Positions 7,908 through 15,720 of a stretch of 64,000 nt of DNA are shown piece by piece. The stretch's first letter is position 1; every line of letters begins with the position of its first letter. Below the pieces are notes generated by a model. That model was not told where the DNA came from and ran no database searches. It worked only from the letters and a program-made list of their open reading frames with translations. Location: the NCBI RefSeq assembly GCF_000186265.1, contig NC_014934.1, positions 3,534,001 to 3,598,000 of the forward strand. Direction: 5' to 3'. Source of the DNA: Cellulophaga algicola DSM 14237. Lineage in GTDB: Bacteria; Bacteroidota; Bacteroidia; Flavobacteriales; Flavobacteriaceae. The position numbers and the translations under genes are program-made.

Positions 7908-7940
7908 AAAAAAATCCCTTAGAATATGCTAAGGGATTTT
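7908..7940 (-). terminator. Rho-independent terminator after the DUF1338 gene
   Basis: Arms aaaatcccttag (7911-7922) and ctaagggatttt (7929-7940) form a 12-bp stem with a 6-base loop. On the - strand the stem is followed by a run of T. It sits 24 bases past the stop of the gene at 7964-8869. Confidence 0.8.
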
Positions 7941-7963
7941 ATATAATTAGTTAAAAATGAAGT

Positions 7964-8869
7964 TTATTTTTTGGTCTGCTCTTTGTACGTGCTTTCAAAT
8001 ATTTTATCGGCATTCGCAGATTCAAAACCATCACGCCTTTGGTTGCGTGTAAAGGTAGTTAAGCCCTTGTCTGTAAATTCTTTTAGAGGTAAGCGTTCTG
8101 CGAATTCTACATAACTTCCTGATATTTCATAGATTTCACCATTCGCAAATTCTGCTTCAAAGGTTTTTGCTACGGTACTGCTTTGTTTCAAAAGCCCATC
8201 AGGACTCACCTTAATTTTACCACCTGCAGTATTTAATTTTATACCTAAACCTTCAAGAAAGACATTAAATTTTTCTACAGTATTGTAATTGTTAGGTAAG
8301 TCGTGCACACTAATGGTGTAATGATTTAAATAGTACCGGTTATAAATTACCCAAGCAGCATATTCACTTTCATCAGCTAGTGCTAGATAATCAGGTAGGG
8401 TTGGTAGATCCCAAAGTGCTTTATGGAAAAAAGAACCTACAGCTTCAGTATCTTCTAAATCCAAAGTGTCTACGGGGTCAGTGGTAATGTGTTGTGTATA
8501 GCGGTAAATAATTTGCTGTGTCTTATCAGATAAATCCTTTACACGCAATTCACTCATAAAAATACGAGGTAAATGATCAGCAGGAGGTGCATACCAGTAG
8601 CCGTCTAATTTCTTTCCTTCAAAAAAGTAGTAATCCTTTTTTTTGTATCCATAGTGCAGGAATATTTTTTCAAAAGAAGAAACTCCTAAATGCGGTACGC
8701 CTAAAGTTCTAAAAGCAATATGATCGTTAATGATCTCACGTTCGTTGGTTATAATTCCTTCCGAAACCATGCCATTAGTAACTTTTAATACATCTGGAAC
8801 ACTATTCTTATAGGGAATAAAAAGTGCATCTAATATAGTTTCTAGGGCTTTAATTTTATCTGATACCAT
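7964..8869 (-). CDS. DUF1338 family protein, 2-oxoadipate dioxygenase/decarboxylase (HglS)-like
   Basis: The 301-residue protein matches the DUF1338 family, whose characterised member HglS is an Fe(II) dioxygenase that turns 2-oxoadipate into 2-hydroxyglutarate in bacterial D-lysine breakdown. The expected metal ligands can be placed as His50 (in DHIAFRTL), His183 (in LNHYTISVHD) and a glutamate near 255 (GSYVEFAERL), with Arg54 as a substrate-binding candidate. The protein is shorter than Pseudomonas HglS. The gene is alone on its transcript and faces a divergent LysR regulator. The exact substrate in this organism is not shown by the sequence. Confidence 0.8.
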   Translation of the reverse strand: MVSDKIKALETILDALFIPYKNSVPDVLKVTNGMVSEGIITNEREIINDHIAFRTLGVPHLGVSSFEKIFLHYGYKKKDYYFFEGKKLDGYWYAPPADHLPRIFMSELRVKDLSDKTQQIIYRYTQHITTDPVDTLDLEDTEAVGSFFHKALWDLPTLPDYLALADESEYAAWVIYNRYYLNHYTISVHDLPNNYNTVEKFNVFLEGLGIKLNTAGGKIKVSPDGLLKQSSTVAKTFEAEFANGEIYEISGSYVEFAERLPLKEFTDKGLTTFTRNQRRDGFESANADKIFESTYKEQTKK

Positions 8870-8888
8870 ACCTGAATTTATTTTTAAT

Positions 8889-8896
8889 CAAAAATA
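8889..8896 (-). promoter_or_regulatory. Candidate -7 box (TAttTTTG) for the DUF1338 gene
   Basis: On the - strand the bases read TATTTTTG, matching the Bacteroidota TAnnTTTG element, and predict a short leader of about 13 bases before the start at 8869. The -33 element is poor. Confidence 0.35.
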
Positions 8897-8906
8897 AGCT
8901 TACTTT
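8891..8906. promoter_or_regulatory. Candidate LysR operator palindrome
   Basis: taagctta at 8895-8902 is a perfect 8-bp palindrome with A- and T-rich extensions on both sides. It lies between the divergent DUF1338 and LysR genes and overlaps the candidate DUF1338 promoter. LysR proteins bind such sites, but short AT palindromes also occur by chance. Confidence 0.2.
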
Positions 8907-8936
8907 TAATTCGAAACAATTCTTATTAACTGTCAA

Positions 8937-9824
8937 ATGATAAGTAAAACTAATCAATTAGAATTTAGGTTACTTCGGTATTTTTTGGTGTTAGCAGAAA
9001 ACTTGCACTACACGCAAAGTGCAGAAATTCTGTTCATATCTCAGTCTGCCTTAAGTCAGCAGATTAAGCATTTAGAAATAATACTCGGGGAGCAGCTATT
9101 TAAAAGAACCAACAGAAAAGTAGCTTTAACAAAAGCAGGAGTTTTATTTGAAGTAGAAGCAAAACGGATTCTAAAACAGGTAGATGATTCTCTTGAACAT
9201 TGGCAATTGCAGCTAAATGGAGAAGTAGGGCAACTTACTATTGGTTTTGTAGGTTCTGCAATGTATCGTTATTTGCCGCCTATAATTAAAAAGTATAGTG
9301 CCTCACAGCCAAAAATTAATCTAAAATTAGAAGAGCTCATCAATAAAGAGCAATTAAAAGCATTGGAGAATGATGCTATTGATGTTGGTTTTATGCGGTC
9401 AAACTCGGTAACGTCTAATATGCAGTTGAAATTAGTGTATAGTGAGAATTTTTCTTTGGTATTGCCAGAAGATCATCCTATTGATAGCGCCAATTTTACA
9501 AATATAGGGACGCTTTCAGAGGAGTCTTTTATTCTGTTCCCCAATGAAAATAGCCCGCTCTATTATCAGCAAATATTAAATTTATGTGCGGAATACGGTT
9601 TTAGTCCTAAAATCTCTCATAAGTCTATTCATGGACCTACTATCTTCAAATTGGTGGAAAATAAAATGGGAATCGCAATTGTACCAAATTCTTTGCGAGA
9701 TGATTTTAATTATAAAATAAAATTTATAGAATTAAAAAATGTAACCCATACCACATCACTTTTTGCGGTATGGAAAAAAGAGAATAAAAATGCCGCACTT
9801 CAACATTTTTTAGCACAACTCTAG
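8937..9824 (+). CDS. LysR-family transcriptional regulator
   Basis: The 295-residue protein has a canonical LysR N-terminal winged helix-turn-helix at about residues 8-66 (RYFLVLAENLHYTQSAEIL, QSALSQQIKHLE, LFKRTNRKVALTKAG). It continues with a periplasmic-binding-protein-like effector domain from about 95 to the end. LysR regulators usually control the divergent neighbour, here the DUF1338 enzyme gene 67 bases away, and repress themselves. The effector-domain ligand cannot be guessed with confidence; an oxo-acid related to 2-oxoadipate would fit the context. The start overlaps nothing and gives the usual spacing to the helix-turn-helix. Confidence 0.92.
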   Translation: MISKTNQLEFRLLRYFLVLAENLHYTQSAEILFISQSALSQQIKHLEIILGEQLFKRTNRKVALTKAGVLFEVEAKRILKQVDDSLEHWQLQLNGEVGQLTIGFVGSAMYRYLPPIIKKYSASQPKINLKLEELINKEQLKALENDAIDVGFMRSNSVTSNMQLKLVYSENFSLVLPEDHPIDSANFTNIGTLSEESFILFPNENSPLYYQQILNLCAEYGFSPKISHKSIHGPTIFKLVENKMGIAIVPNSLRDDFNYKIKFIELKNVTHTTSLFAVWKKENKNAALQHFLAQL

Positions 9825-9925
9825 TCGATAAGATTTTAAAAGTCATTTTTATATTAATTTTAGATACGTTAGTGAATCAAAATGTGAATTTTTATAATTG
9901 TTCCGTATTTATTGATGGTTAATCG

Positions 9926-9955
9926 TTTAATTAAAAATTTTAAATTGTACATTTG
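9926..9955 (+). promoter_or_regulatory. Candidate Bacteroidota promoter for KDPG aldolase
   Basis: A TACATTTG box at 9948-9955 fits TAnnTTTG exactly, with TTTA 18 bases upstream at 9926-9929 in place of TTTG. It predicts a leader of roughly 80 bases before the gene at 10044. The rest of the 219-base gap shows no gene. Confidence 0.4.
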
Positions 9956-10043
9956 AACTTAAGAGAAGAACCTTAAAAATTAAAAGTAGGTTGATTTTAG
10001 TTTAATTTCTACCTATTTCTAAAACTTAAAAAATAATTTAAAA

Positions 10044-10712
10044 ATGGCACAGTATACTCGAATTGAAGTAGCAAATGTGATGAAGGAAAACGGAATGGTT
10101 CCTTTGTTTTATCATCCTGATGTAGAATTAGGAAAAAAAGTATTAAAGGCAGTTTACGATGGTGGAGCTCGCTTAATGGAATTTACGGCTAGAGGTGATT
10201 TCGCTTTTGAAGTTTTTTCTGAATTAAATAAATACGCGATAAAAGAACTTCCTGGAATGATTTTAGGAGTTGGTTCTATTACAGATGCTGCTGCAGCTTC
10301 TATGTTTATGCAAATGGGTGCAAACTTCATCGTTACGCCTTCATTACGTGTAGATATTGCACAAGTATGTAACCGTAGAAAAGTACTTTGGTCTCCTGGC
10401 TGTGGTTCATTAACAGAAATAAATGCAGCCGAAGAATTAGGATGCGAGATTGTAAAACTTTTCCCTGGTGATTTATATGGACCAGGATTTGTTAAAGGAA
10501 TTAAAGGCCCACAACCATGGACGAGCATTATGCCTACAGGAGGTGTAAGTACAGATGAAGCGAACTTAAAAGGTTGGTTTGATGCTGGTGTTACTTGTGT
10601 AGGTATGGGATCTAAACTTATCAGTAAAGAAATTTTAGCAAATAAAGATTATGCTGGTCTAGAAAAAACAGTAAGAGAAACCTTAGCATTGATCAAAAGA
10701 TTAAGAGCTTAG
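10044..10712 (+). CDS. eda: 2-dehydro-3-deoxy-phosphogluconate (KDPG) / 4-hydroxy-2-oxoglutarate aldolase
   Basis: The 222-residue protein is a class I KDPG aldolase. The Schiff-base lysine is Lys138 in EIVKLFPGD, the general-base glutamate is Glu46 in MEFTARG, and PGCGSLTE and PTGGVS are family signatures. It cleaves KDPG to pyruvate and glyceraldehyde 3-phosphate, the last step of Entner-Doudoroff or of alginate and pectin monomer breakdown. In marine flavobacteria the second use is common, but the partner kinase is not in this window. The gene has its own promoter candidate and a strong terminator, so it seems monocistronic. Confidence 0.93.
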   Translation: MAQYTRIEVANVMKENGMVPLFYHPDVELGKKVLKAVYDGGARLMEFTARGDFAFEVFSELNKYAIKELPGMILGVGSITDAAAASMFMQMGANFIVTPSLRVDIAQVCNRRKVLWSPGCGSLTEINAAEELGCEIVKLFPGDLYGPGFVKGIKGPQPWTSIMPTGGVSTDEANLKGWFDAGVTCVGMGSKLISKEILANKDYAGLEKTVRETLALIKRLRA

Positions 10713-10741
10713 TTTTTTAAAATAAATACCTATTAAACTTT

Positions 10742-10776
10742 AAACCCTGTTCAATTTTCTTGTTCAGGGTTTTTTT
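10742..10776 (+). terminator. Rho-independent terminator after eda
   Basis: Arms aaaccctg (10742-10749) and cagggttt (10765-10772) enclose a 15-base loop and run into a T tract to 10776. It lies 29 bases past the eda stop. Confidence 0.75.
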
Positions 10777-10823
10777 ATGCGCACACCGCTCTTTTTTGTA
10801 ACTTTTGGCTTTTAAAAAGAGCC

Positions 10824-11537
10824 ATGAACAAAACGCTTAAAATTTTAACGCTTTTATTTTTTACACTTCAGTTTATTTCCTGTGCAGCACAAAATACGCT
10901 TGTAGCAGGGGAGCAGGAAACAGTAGTTACCAAGAAAATTAACTATTATTTATATTACCCAGATGAATACGATATAGCGTCAAAGAAAAAATATGGTATC
11001 CTATTATTCTTACATGGTGCCGGAAGCATTCCAACAGATGCAACTCAAGAAATGTTACCGCCAGATGCCCTAACTGATGGAACAGCATATCCATTTCTTA
11101 TTTTAGTACCCCAATTGCGCGAACCAAATAAAATGTGGAATACTACAGCGGTAATGCAATTATTAGATACGGTTATTGCTCAAAATAATATTGATAAAAA
11201 AAAAGTATACCTTTCCGGATTAAGTCGTGGCGGGGCAGCAGCTTGGGATTTGGCCATAGAATATCCTGAAAAATTTGCAGCTTTAGCCGTTGTTTGCGGA
11301 ATGGCTCCTACGCCTTATGCGCATTGGATAGCTAAAAGTTTGCCTATAAAAGTTTTTCATGGTAAGAAAGATAAAATCATTCCATATTCAGAATCAGAAG
11401 AAATGGTGAATAGGTTAAAAACATTAGGCTATAACGTTACATTAACAAGTTATGACCACTATGGACATGCGATTTGGGATGTAGTTTATAAAAATCCAGC
11501 CCTATTTAAGTGGTTCGAAAAGCAAAAAAAGATGTAA
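10824..11537 (+). CDS. Lipoprotein alpha/beta hydrolase (esterase, prolyl-oligopeptidase/dienelactone-hydrolase-like)
   Basis: The 237-residue protein starts with a lipoprotein signal (lipobox FISC, Cys20). The hydrolase core has HGAG at 64-67 (oxyanion), the nucleophile in GLSRGG with Ser134, Asp183 in GKKDKIIP and His215 in HYGHAIWD. The shape is that of secreted carbohydrate or polyester esterases such as PHB-depolymerase-like and feruloyl-esterase-like proteins. It is membrane anchored and should act in the periplasm or at the cell surface. It precedes the GMC dehydrogenase operon by 36 bases and may be transcribed with it, suggesting a role in opening an ester-bearing carbohydrate before oxidation. 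Confidence 0.82.
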   Translation: MNKTLKILTLLFFTLQFISCAAQNTLVAGEQETVVTKKINYYLYYPDEYDIASKKKYGILLFLHGAGSIPTDATQEMLPPDALTDGTAYPFLILVPQLREPNKMWNTTAVMQLLDTVIAQNNIDKKKVYLSGLSRGGAAAWDLAIEYPEKFAALAVVCGMAPTPYAHWIAKSLPIKVFHGKKDKIIPYSESEEMVNRLKTLGYNVTLTSYDHYGHAIWDVVYKNPALFKWFEKQKKM

Positions 11538-11573
11538 CTTGACTCCGATTAAATCAAACAAACCAATAATTTT

Positions 11574-13292
11574 ATGCAGATAATAGAAAATTCTACCCTT
11601 TACGATGTGATAATCGTAGGTTCGGGAGCAGGAGGAGGAATGGCAACCAAAATTCTCTCCGAAGCAGGATTAAAAGTAGCAGTTGTAGAAGCTGGTCCCT
11701 ATTTTGACCCTGCAGCGCCAGAGCAACAGACACAGTTTAAATGGCCTTATGAATCTCCTCGTAGAGGGGCAAATACCGTACGCCCATTTGGAGAGTTTGA
11801 TAGTGCTTACGGGGGTTGGGATATTGAAGGAGAACCGTATACCACTGAAGAGGGTACAGATTTTAGATGGTTTAGATCTAGAATGTTAGGAGGTAGAACA
11901 AATCACTGGGGTAGAATTTCGTTGCGTTTTGGACCTAAAGATTTTAAACGTAAAGATATGGATGGTCTAGGCGATAACTGGCCAATAGGTTATGATGATG
12001 TAAAACCATATTATGATAAAGTAGATAAATTAATAGGGGTTTTTGGTTCTAACGAAGGCTTGCCTAATGATCCTGATGGCTTTTTTCTTCCGCCACCAAA
12101 ACCACGGCTGCACGAGTTATTTTATATAAAAGGAGCACGAAAGTCAAACATTCCAGTATACCCTTCACGAATGTCTATGCTTACCAAAAGAATTAATGAT
12201 GAGCGTGGTATTTGTTTTTATTGCGGCCAGTGTTCTAGAGCTTGCTCTGTATATGCTGATTTTTCTTCGGGTACGTGTTTAATTTTTCCAGCACAAAAAA
12301 ATGGCGGACAAATAGATCTTTTTGTGAATGCCATGGTGCGAGAAGTAACCACCAATGAGGAAGGCAAAGCAACTGGAGTTTCATATATTAATAAAGAAGA
12401 TAGAAAAGAATATAAGTTAAAAGGTAAAATTGTAGTGCTTGCTGCATCAGCCTGCAGTTCTGCGCGGATTCTTCTAAATTCAAAAACGAAACAACACCCT
12501 AACGGCTTAGGTAACAGTAGTAATATTGTAGGGAGATACCTGCATGATTCTACCGGTGGTAGTCGGTCTGCATTTATCCCTGATTTAATGAACCGTAAAA
12601 TGTATAACGAAGATGGTGTAGGAGGGATGCATGTCTACACACCTTGGTGGTTAGATAATAAAAATCTGAATTTTGCACGTGGCTACCATGTTGAAGTTTG
12701 GGGAGGAATGGGAATGCCTAGTTATGGCTTCGGGTTTAACCACAATGAATTTAATAAGTATTTTGGCATCAATGTGGGGGGTTATGGTAATCCCTTAAGA
12801 GATGAGGTGAAACAATATTATGGTTCTACTATGGGGTTTGGAGGACGTGGAGAATCTATTCCTCAAAAAGATAATAGATGTGAAATAGATCCTACCAAAG
12901 TAGATGAGTTCGGAATTCCGGTATTAAAGTTCAATTATAAATGGACGGATGATGAAATTAATCAAGTAGGGCATATGCACGATACTTTTGAGGAAATTGT
13001 TCATAATGTAGGAGGGCATTTGTTAGGTGATAAACCTACTATTGAACAGAAAAATGGCATATATGCTCCTGGTGAAATTATACACGAAGTAGGAACGACT
13101 AGAATGGGAGACGATTCAAAAACATCAGTAGTCAATAAGTTTCAACAGTTACATGATGTAGCTAATGTATTTATTGTAGATGCAGGACCATTTGTCTCTC
13201 AAGCAGATAAAAACCCAACATGGACTATTTTAGCTTTGTCATGGAGAACATCAGACTATATTATCGAACAGTTGAAAATGCAAAATATCTAA
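11574..13292 (+). CDS. GMC-family FAD oxidoreductase with CX2CX2CX3C motif
   Basis: The 572-residue protein is a glucose-methanol-choline oxidoreductase. It has the FAD-binding dinucleotide loop VGSGAGGGMATKIL near 15-28, the GGRTNHWGR element at 106-114 and the C-terminal HEVGTTRMG active-site block near 512-520. Cysteines 214, 217, 220 and 224 form CX2CX2CX3C, a spacing that usually binds a 4Fe-4S cluster. FAD-glucose dehydrogenase of Burkholderia is known to carry an iron-sulfur cluster in its GMC subunit. The following gene, three bases on, encodes the gluconate-2-dehydrogenase subunit-3 partner, so a membrane-associated sugar or sugar-acid dehydrogenase is likely. The substrate is unknown. 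No signal peptide is present; export would piggyback on the Tat partner. Confidence 0.88.
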   Translation: MQIIENSTLYDVIIVGSGAGGGMATKILSEAGLKVAVVEAGPYFDPAAPEQQTQFKWPYESPRRGANTVRPFGEFDSAYGGWDIEGEPYTTEEGTDFRWFRSRMLGGRTNHWGRISLRFGPKDFKRKDMDGLGDNWPIGYDDVKPYYDKVDKLIGVFGSNEGLPNDPDGFFLPPPKPRLHELFYIKGARKSNIPVYPSRMSMLTKRINDERGICFYCGQCSRACSVYADFSSGTCLIFPAQKNGGQIDLFVNAMVREVTTNEEGKATGVSYINKEDRKEYKLKGKIVVLAASACSSARILLNSKTKQHPNGLGNSSNIVGRYLHDSTGGSRSAFIPDLMNRKMYNEDGVGGMHVYTPWWLDNKNLNFARGYHVEVWGGMGMPSYGFGFNHNEFNKYFGINVGGYGNPLRDEVKQYYGSTMGFGGRGESIPQKDNRCEIDPTKVDEFGIPVLKFNYKWTDDEINQVGHMHDTFEEIVHNVGGHLLGDKPTIEQKNGIYAPGEIIHEVGTTRMGDDSKTSVVNKFQQLHDVANVFIVDAGPFVSQADKNPTWTILALSWRTSDYIIEQLKMQNI

Positions 13293-13295
13293 AAG

Positions 13296-14012
13296 ATGGA
13301 TAGAAGAAAGAGTATAAAATCACTTATTTTAGGAGGAGTAGCAGGTGGTTTGGCATTAAATGGGTGTAAGCCAGAAAATGTGGAGCCAACAGGAGACAAT
13401 ATAGCCTCAGGAGCAGAAGCTTATTTTGGGAGAACTCCAGAAGAAAAGGAGCAGATAGCTAAACTTAATGCAGAACAATTTTTAAATGCTCACGAATTAG
13501 AAACATTAACGGTGTTAGTAGATTTAATTCTTCCTGCAAATGATAGCTATGGTAGTGCTTCCGATGCTGGTGTCCCAGACTTTATAGAATTTATGACTAA
13601 AGATTATCCTAAATTTCAAACCCCTATTCGTGGTGGGTTCATGTGGTTGGATCATAAAAGCAATAAAGATTTTGGAGTAGAATTCAAAACAGCTACGGTA
13701 GAACAGCAAAAAGTAATACTAGATACCATTGCCTACCCAAATGTTGAAGTGCCAGAGTCTAAAAGACCTTTAGAGGTTCAGTTTTTCTCCTTAATGCGTA
13801 ACTTAACATTAACGGGCTACTATACGTCAAAAATAGGAATTGAAGATTTAGGATATGTGGGTAATACACCAAATGTATGGGATGGTGTTCCTAACGATGT
13901 GCTAAAACAACATGGTGTGGCGTATGAAGATGAATGGTTAGCAAAATGTGTAGACCAAAGTAAGCGGAACACAAAAGCAGAGTGGGATGAAAAGGGTAAC
14001 TTGCTGACTTAA
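13296..14012 (+). CDS. Gluconate 2-dehydrogenase subunit 3 family Tat lipoprotein
   Basis: The 238-residue protein begins MDRRKSIKSLILGGVAGG, a twin-arginine motif, followed by a lipobox ending at a cysteine near residue 24 (LNGC). It should therefore be folded before export and lipid anchored. The rest matches the subunit-3 family (LNAHELETLTVLVDLILP, then GVPDFIEFM). Family members act as the small or gamma subunit of membrane FAD dehydrogenases and are needed for export or maturation of the GMC subunit. It lies 3 bases after the GMC gene, confirming the pair. A cytochrome c partner is not seen next to it, so the electron acceptor is open. Confidence 0.88.
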   Translation: MDRRKSIKSLILGGVAGGLALNGCKPENVEPTGDNIASGAEAYFGRTPEEKEQIAKLNAEQFLNAHELETLTVLVDLILPANDSYGSASDAGVPDFIEFMTKDYPKFQTPIRGGFMWLDHKSNKDFGVEFKTATVEQQKVILDTIAYPNVEVPESKRPLEVQFFSLMRNLTLTGYYTSKIGIEDLGYVGNTPNVWDGVPNDVLKQHGVAYEDEWLAKCVDQSKRNTKAEWDEKGNLLT

Positions 14013-14047
14013 TTAAAGCGCAGAGCCAAACAAATTAAATACTATTC

Positions 14048-14788
14048 ATGTTTAGAATTATTTTTTATGTACTCACCATCAATACACTGTTTTTGTGTTT
14101 TGGATGTAAAGAAAATAAAACAAGGGATCTTATAAGTGACGTCCAAGAAGTTGTCGTAGAAAAAGAGGATCAAAAACCGATAACAATATCTGTTGTAGTA
14201 CCACAGAAGCCTAAGCTAAAAAGTTTAACGGGCTTGGCAGATACTACATTTATTCGTTTAGCAGATTATAGTGCAGATTTTGTGTATGATTTGCGGTATG
14301 CTACCACTAATAATTTTTTAAAAGCCAAAGTTTATGAGTGCGCGGAATGTTATACGCGAGTGAAAACAGCAAAAGCACTGCTCAAAGCAAATGCAGCTTT
14401 TATGGAAAAGGGGTATAAAATTAAATTTTATGACTGTTACCGGCCAAATTCTGTACAATACAAAATGTGGGAGATTGTTCCTAATCCGCAATATGTTGCC
14501 AATCCTGTAAAAGGGTCTATCCACAATAAGGGAGGAGCAGTAGATATTACACTTGTAACTTTAGAAGGGGCCGATGTAGCTATGGGAACCGATTTTGATT
14601 TCTTTGGAAAGAAAGCGTATCATGATAATCTAAACTTACCGCAAGAGATACTAGACCACCGTAAAATTTTGAAAAAAACGATGGAATCTTTCGGGTTTTG
14701 GTCCATTAGAACAGAATGGTGGCATTACAATTTAAGTGCAGGTAGTAATGCTAAAATTGCTAATTTTAAATGGGATTGTGCGTCTTAA
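14048..14788 (+). CDS. VanX/DdpX-like D-Ala-D-Ala dipeptidase, lipoprotein
   Basis: The 246-residue protein has a lipoprotein signal (lipobox LCFGC, Cys20) and a peptidase M15D domain from about residue 65. The zinc ligands are His159 and Asp166 in SIHNKGGAVDIT and His226 in TEWWHYN, with Glu223 as the catalytic base. Arg132 (YRPNSVQ) is the transition-state arginine of the family. It would hydrolyse D-alanyl-D-alanine or related dipeptides in the periplasm. No VanH, VanA or VanS is nearby, so peptidoglycan turnover, not resistance, is the sensible reading. It follows the dehydrogenase pair by 35 bases. Confidence 0.88.
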   Translation: MFRIIFYVLTINTLFLCFGCKENKTRDLISDVQEVVVEKEDQKPITISVVVPQKPKLKSLTGLADTTFIRLADYSADFVYDLRYATTNNFLKAKVYECAECYTRVKTAKALLKANAAFMEKGYKIKFYDCYRPNSVQYKMWEIVPNPQYVANPVKGSIHNKGGAVDITLVTLEGADVAMGTDFDFFGKKAYHDNLNLPQEILDHRKILKKTMESFGFWSIRTEWWHYNLSAGSNAKIANFKWDCAS

Positions 14789-14799
14789 GAATATAAATC

Positions 14800-15714
14800 A
14801 TGAATAAAAATAAAGTATTTTTTTTGCTGTTGTTGTTTATGTATATGCTAGGGAATGCTCAGGATACGATACTGCCCATTTGGACTAAAGAAATTCCTAA
14901 TCGAATAGCAACCGATGAGAAGGAAGTAGAAGATTCCGAAGAAATTTTACGGATTAGTTTGGTGCAAAAACCTATAATAGAAGTTTTTCTGCCAGCGAAA
15001 AGGAGTGCTACAGGAAAGGCTGTACTCATATTTCCGGGAGGAGGCTATCATTTTTTGGCATACGATTGGGAAGGTACAGACGTTGCCAAATTTTTAAACG
15101 CTAAAGGCATAGCTGCTATTGTTGTAAAATCTAGATTACCAAATTCTAAATCTTTAACAGAGGCCTATAAAGTGCCACTACAAGATGCACAACGGGCTAT
15201 GCGTATTACTAGGGAAAATGCCTCAACATGGCATATTAATCCTAATGAAATTGGTATCATTGGTTTTTCTGCAGGTGGGCACTTGGCATCAACGCTAGGA
15301 ACGCATTATGATGAAATTGTTTATGAAAAACAGGACCCTGTAGATGAGCTAAGCGCAAGACCAGATTTTATGGCTTTAATTTATCCTGTGATTACTATGA
15401 AAGAGCAGACCCACCAAGGATCTAAAAACGCGCTCTTAGGAAAAAAACCATCCGATGACCAGGTGGAAGCATTTTCAAATGAAACCCAAGTAACGACACA
15501 TACACCACCTACATTTTTAGTGCATGCTACAGATGATACCGTGGTTCCTGTTGAAAATAGTTTGCTGTTTTATACCGCTTTAAAAGCACACAAAGTTCCC
15601 GTTACCCTTTTTGTCTACCCGAAAGGCGGACATGGATTTGGTTTAGGACTTCATGATGAGTTTTTAAAAGATTGGCCTAATCAGCTTATGACTTGGATGG
15701 CTACATTGAAGTGA
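14800..15714 (+). CDS. Secreted alpha/beta hydrolase (acetyl-esterase/BD-FAE-like)
   Basis: The 304-residue protein has a signal peptide ending near residue 20 (MLGNA-QD). The fold is alpha/beta hydrolase_3: oxyanion loop FPGGGYHFLA, nucleophile Ser157 in GFSAGGHLAS, an aspartate in HATDDTVVP and the histidine in GGHGFGLG. Close relatives are annotated as xylan or carbohydrate acetyl esterases and as endo-1,4-beta-xylanase-like esterases in Bacteroidota. It is 11 bases after the VanX-like gene and is probably the last gene of the + strand run, ending only 6 bases from a convergent gene. The substrate is not determined; deacetylation of a plant or algal glycan is the best guess. Confidence 0.82.
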   Translation: MNKNKVFFLLLLFMYMLGNAQDTILPIWTKEIPNRIATDEKEVEDSEEILRISLVQKPIIEVFLPAKRSATGKAVLIFPGGGYHFLAYDWEGTDVAKFLNAKGIAAIVVKSRLPNSKSLTEAYKVPLQDAQRAMRITRENASTWHINPNEIGIIGFSAGGHLASTLGTHYDEIVYEKQDPVDELSARPDFMALIYPVITMKEQTHQGSKNALLGKKPSDDQVEAFSNETQVTTHTPPTFLVHATDDTVVPVENSLLFYTALKAHKVPVTLFVYPKGGHGFGLGLHDEFLKDWPNQLMTWMATLK

Positions 15715-15720
15715 TAACCC

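Noticed and set aside
14048-14788. Vancomycin-resistance vanX
   Set aside because: The enzyme family is right but vanH, vanA and vanRS are absent; a turnover role is more likely.
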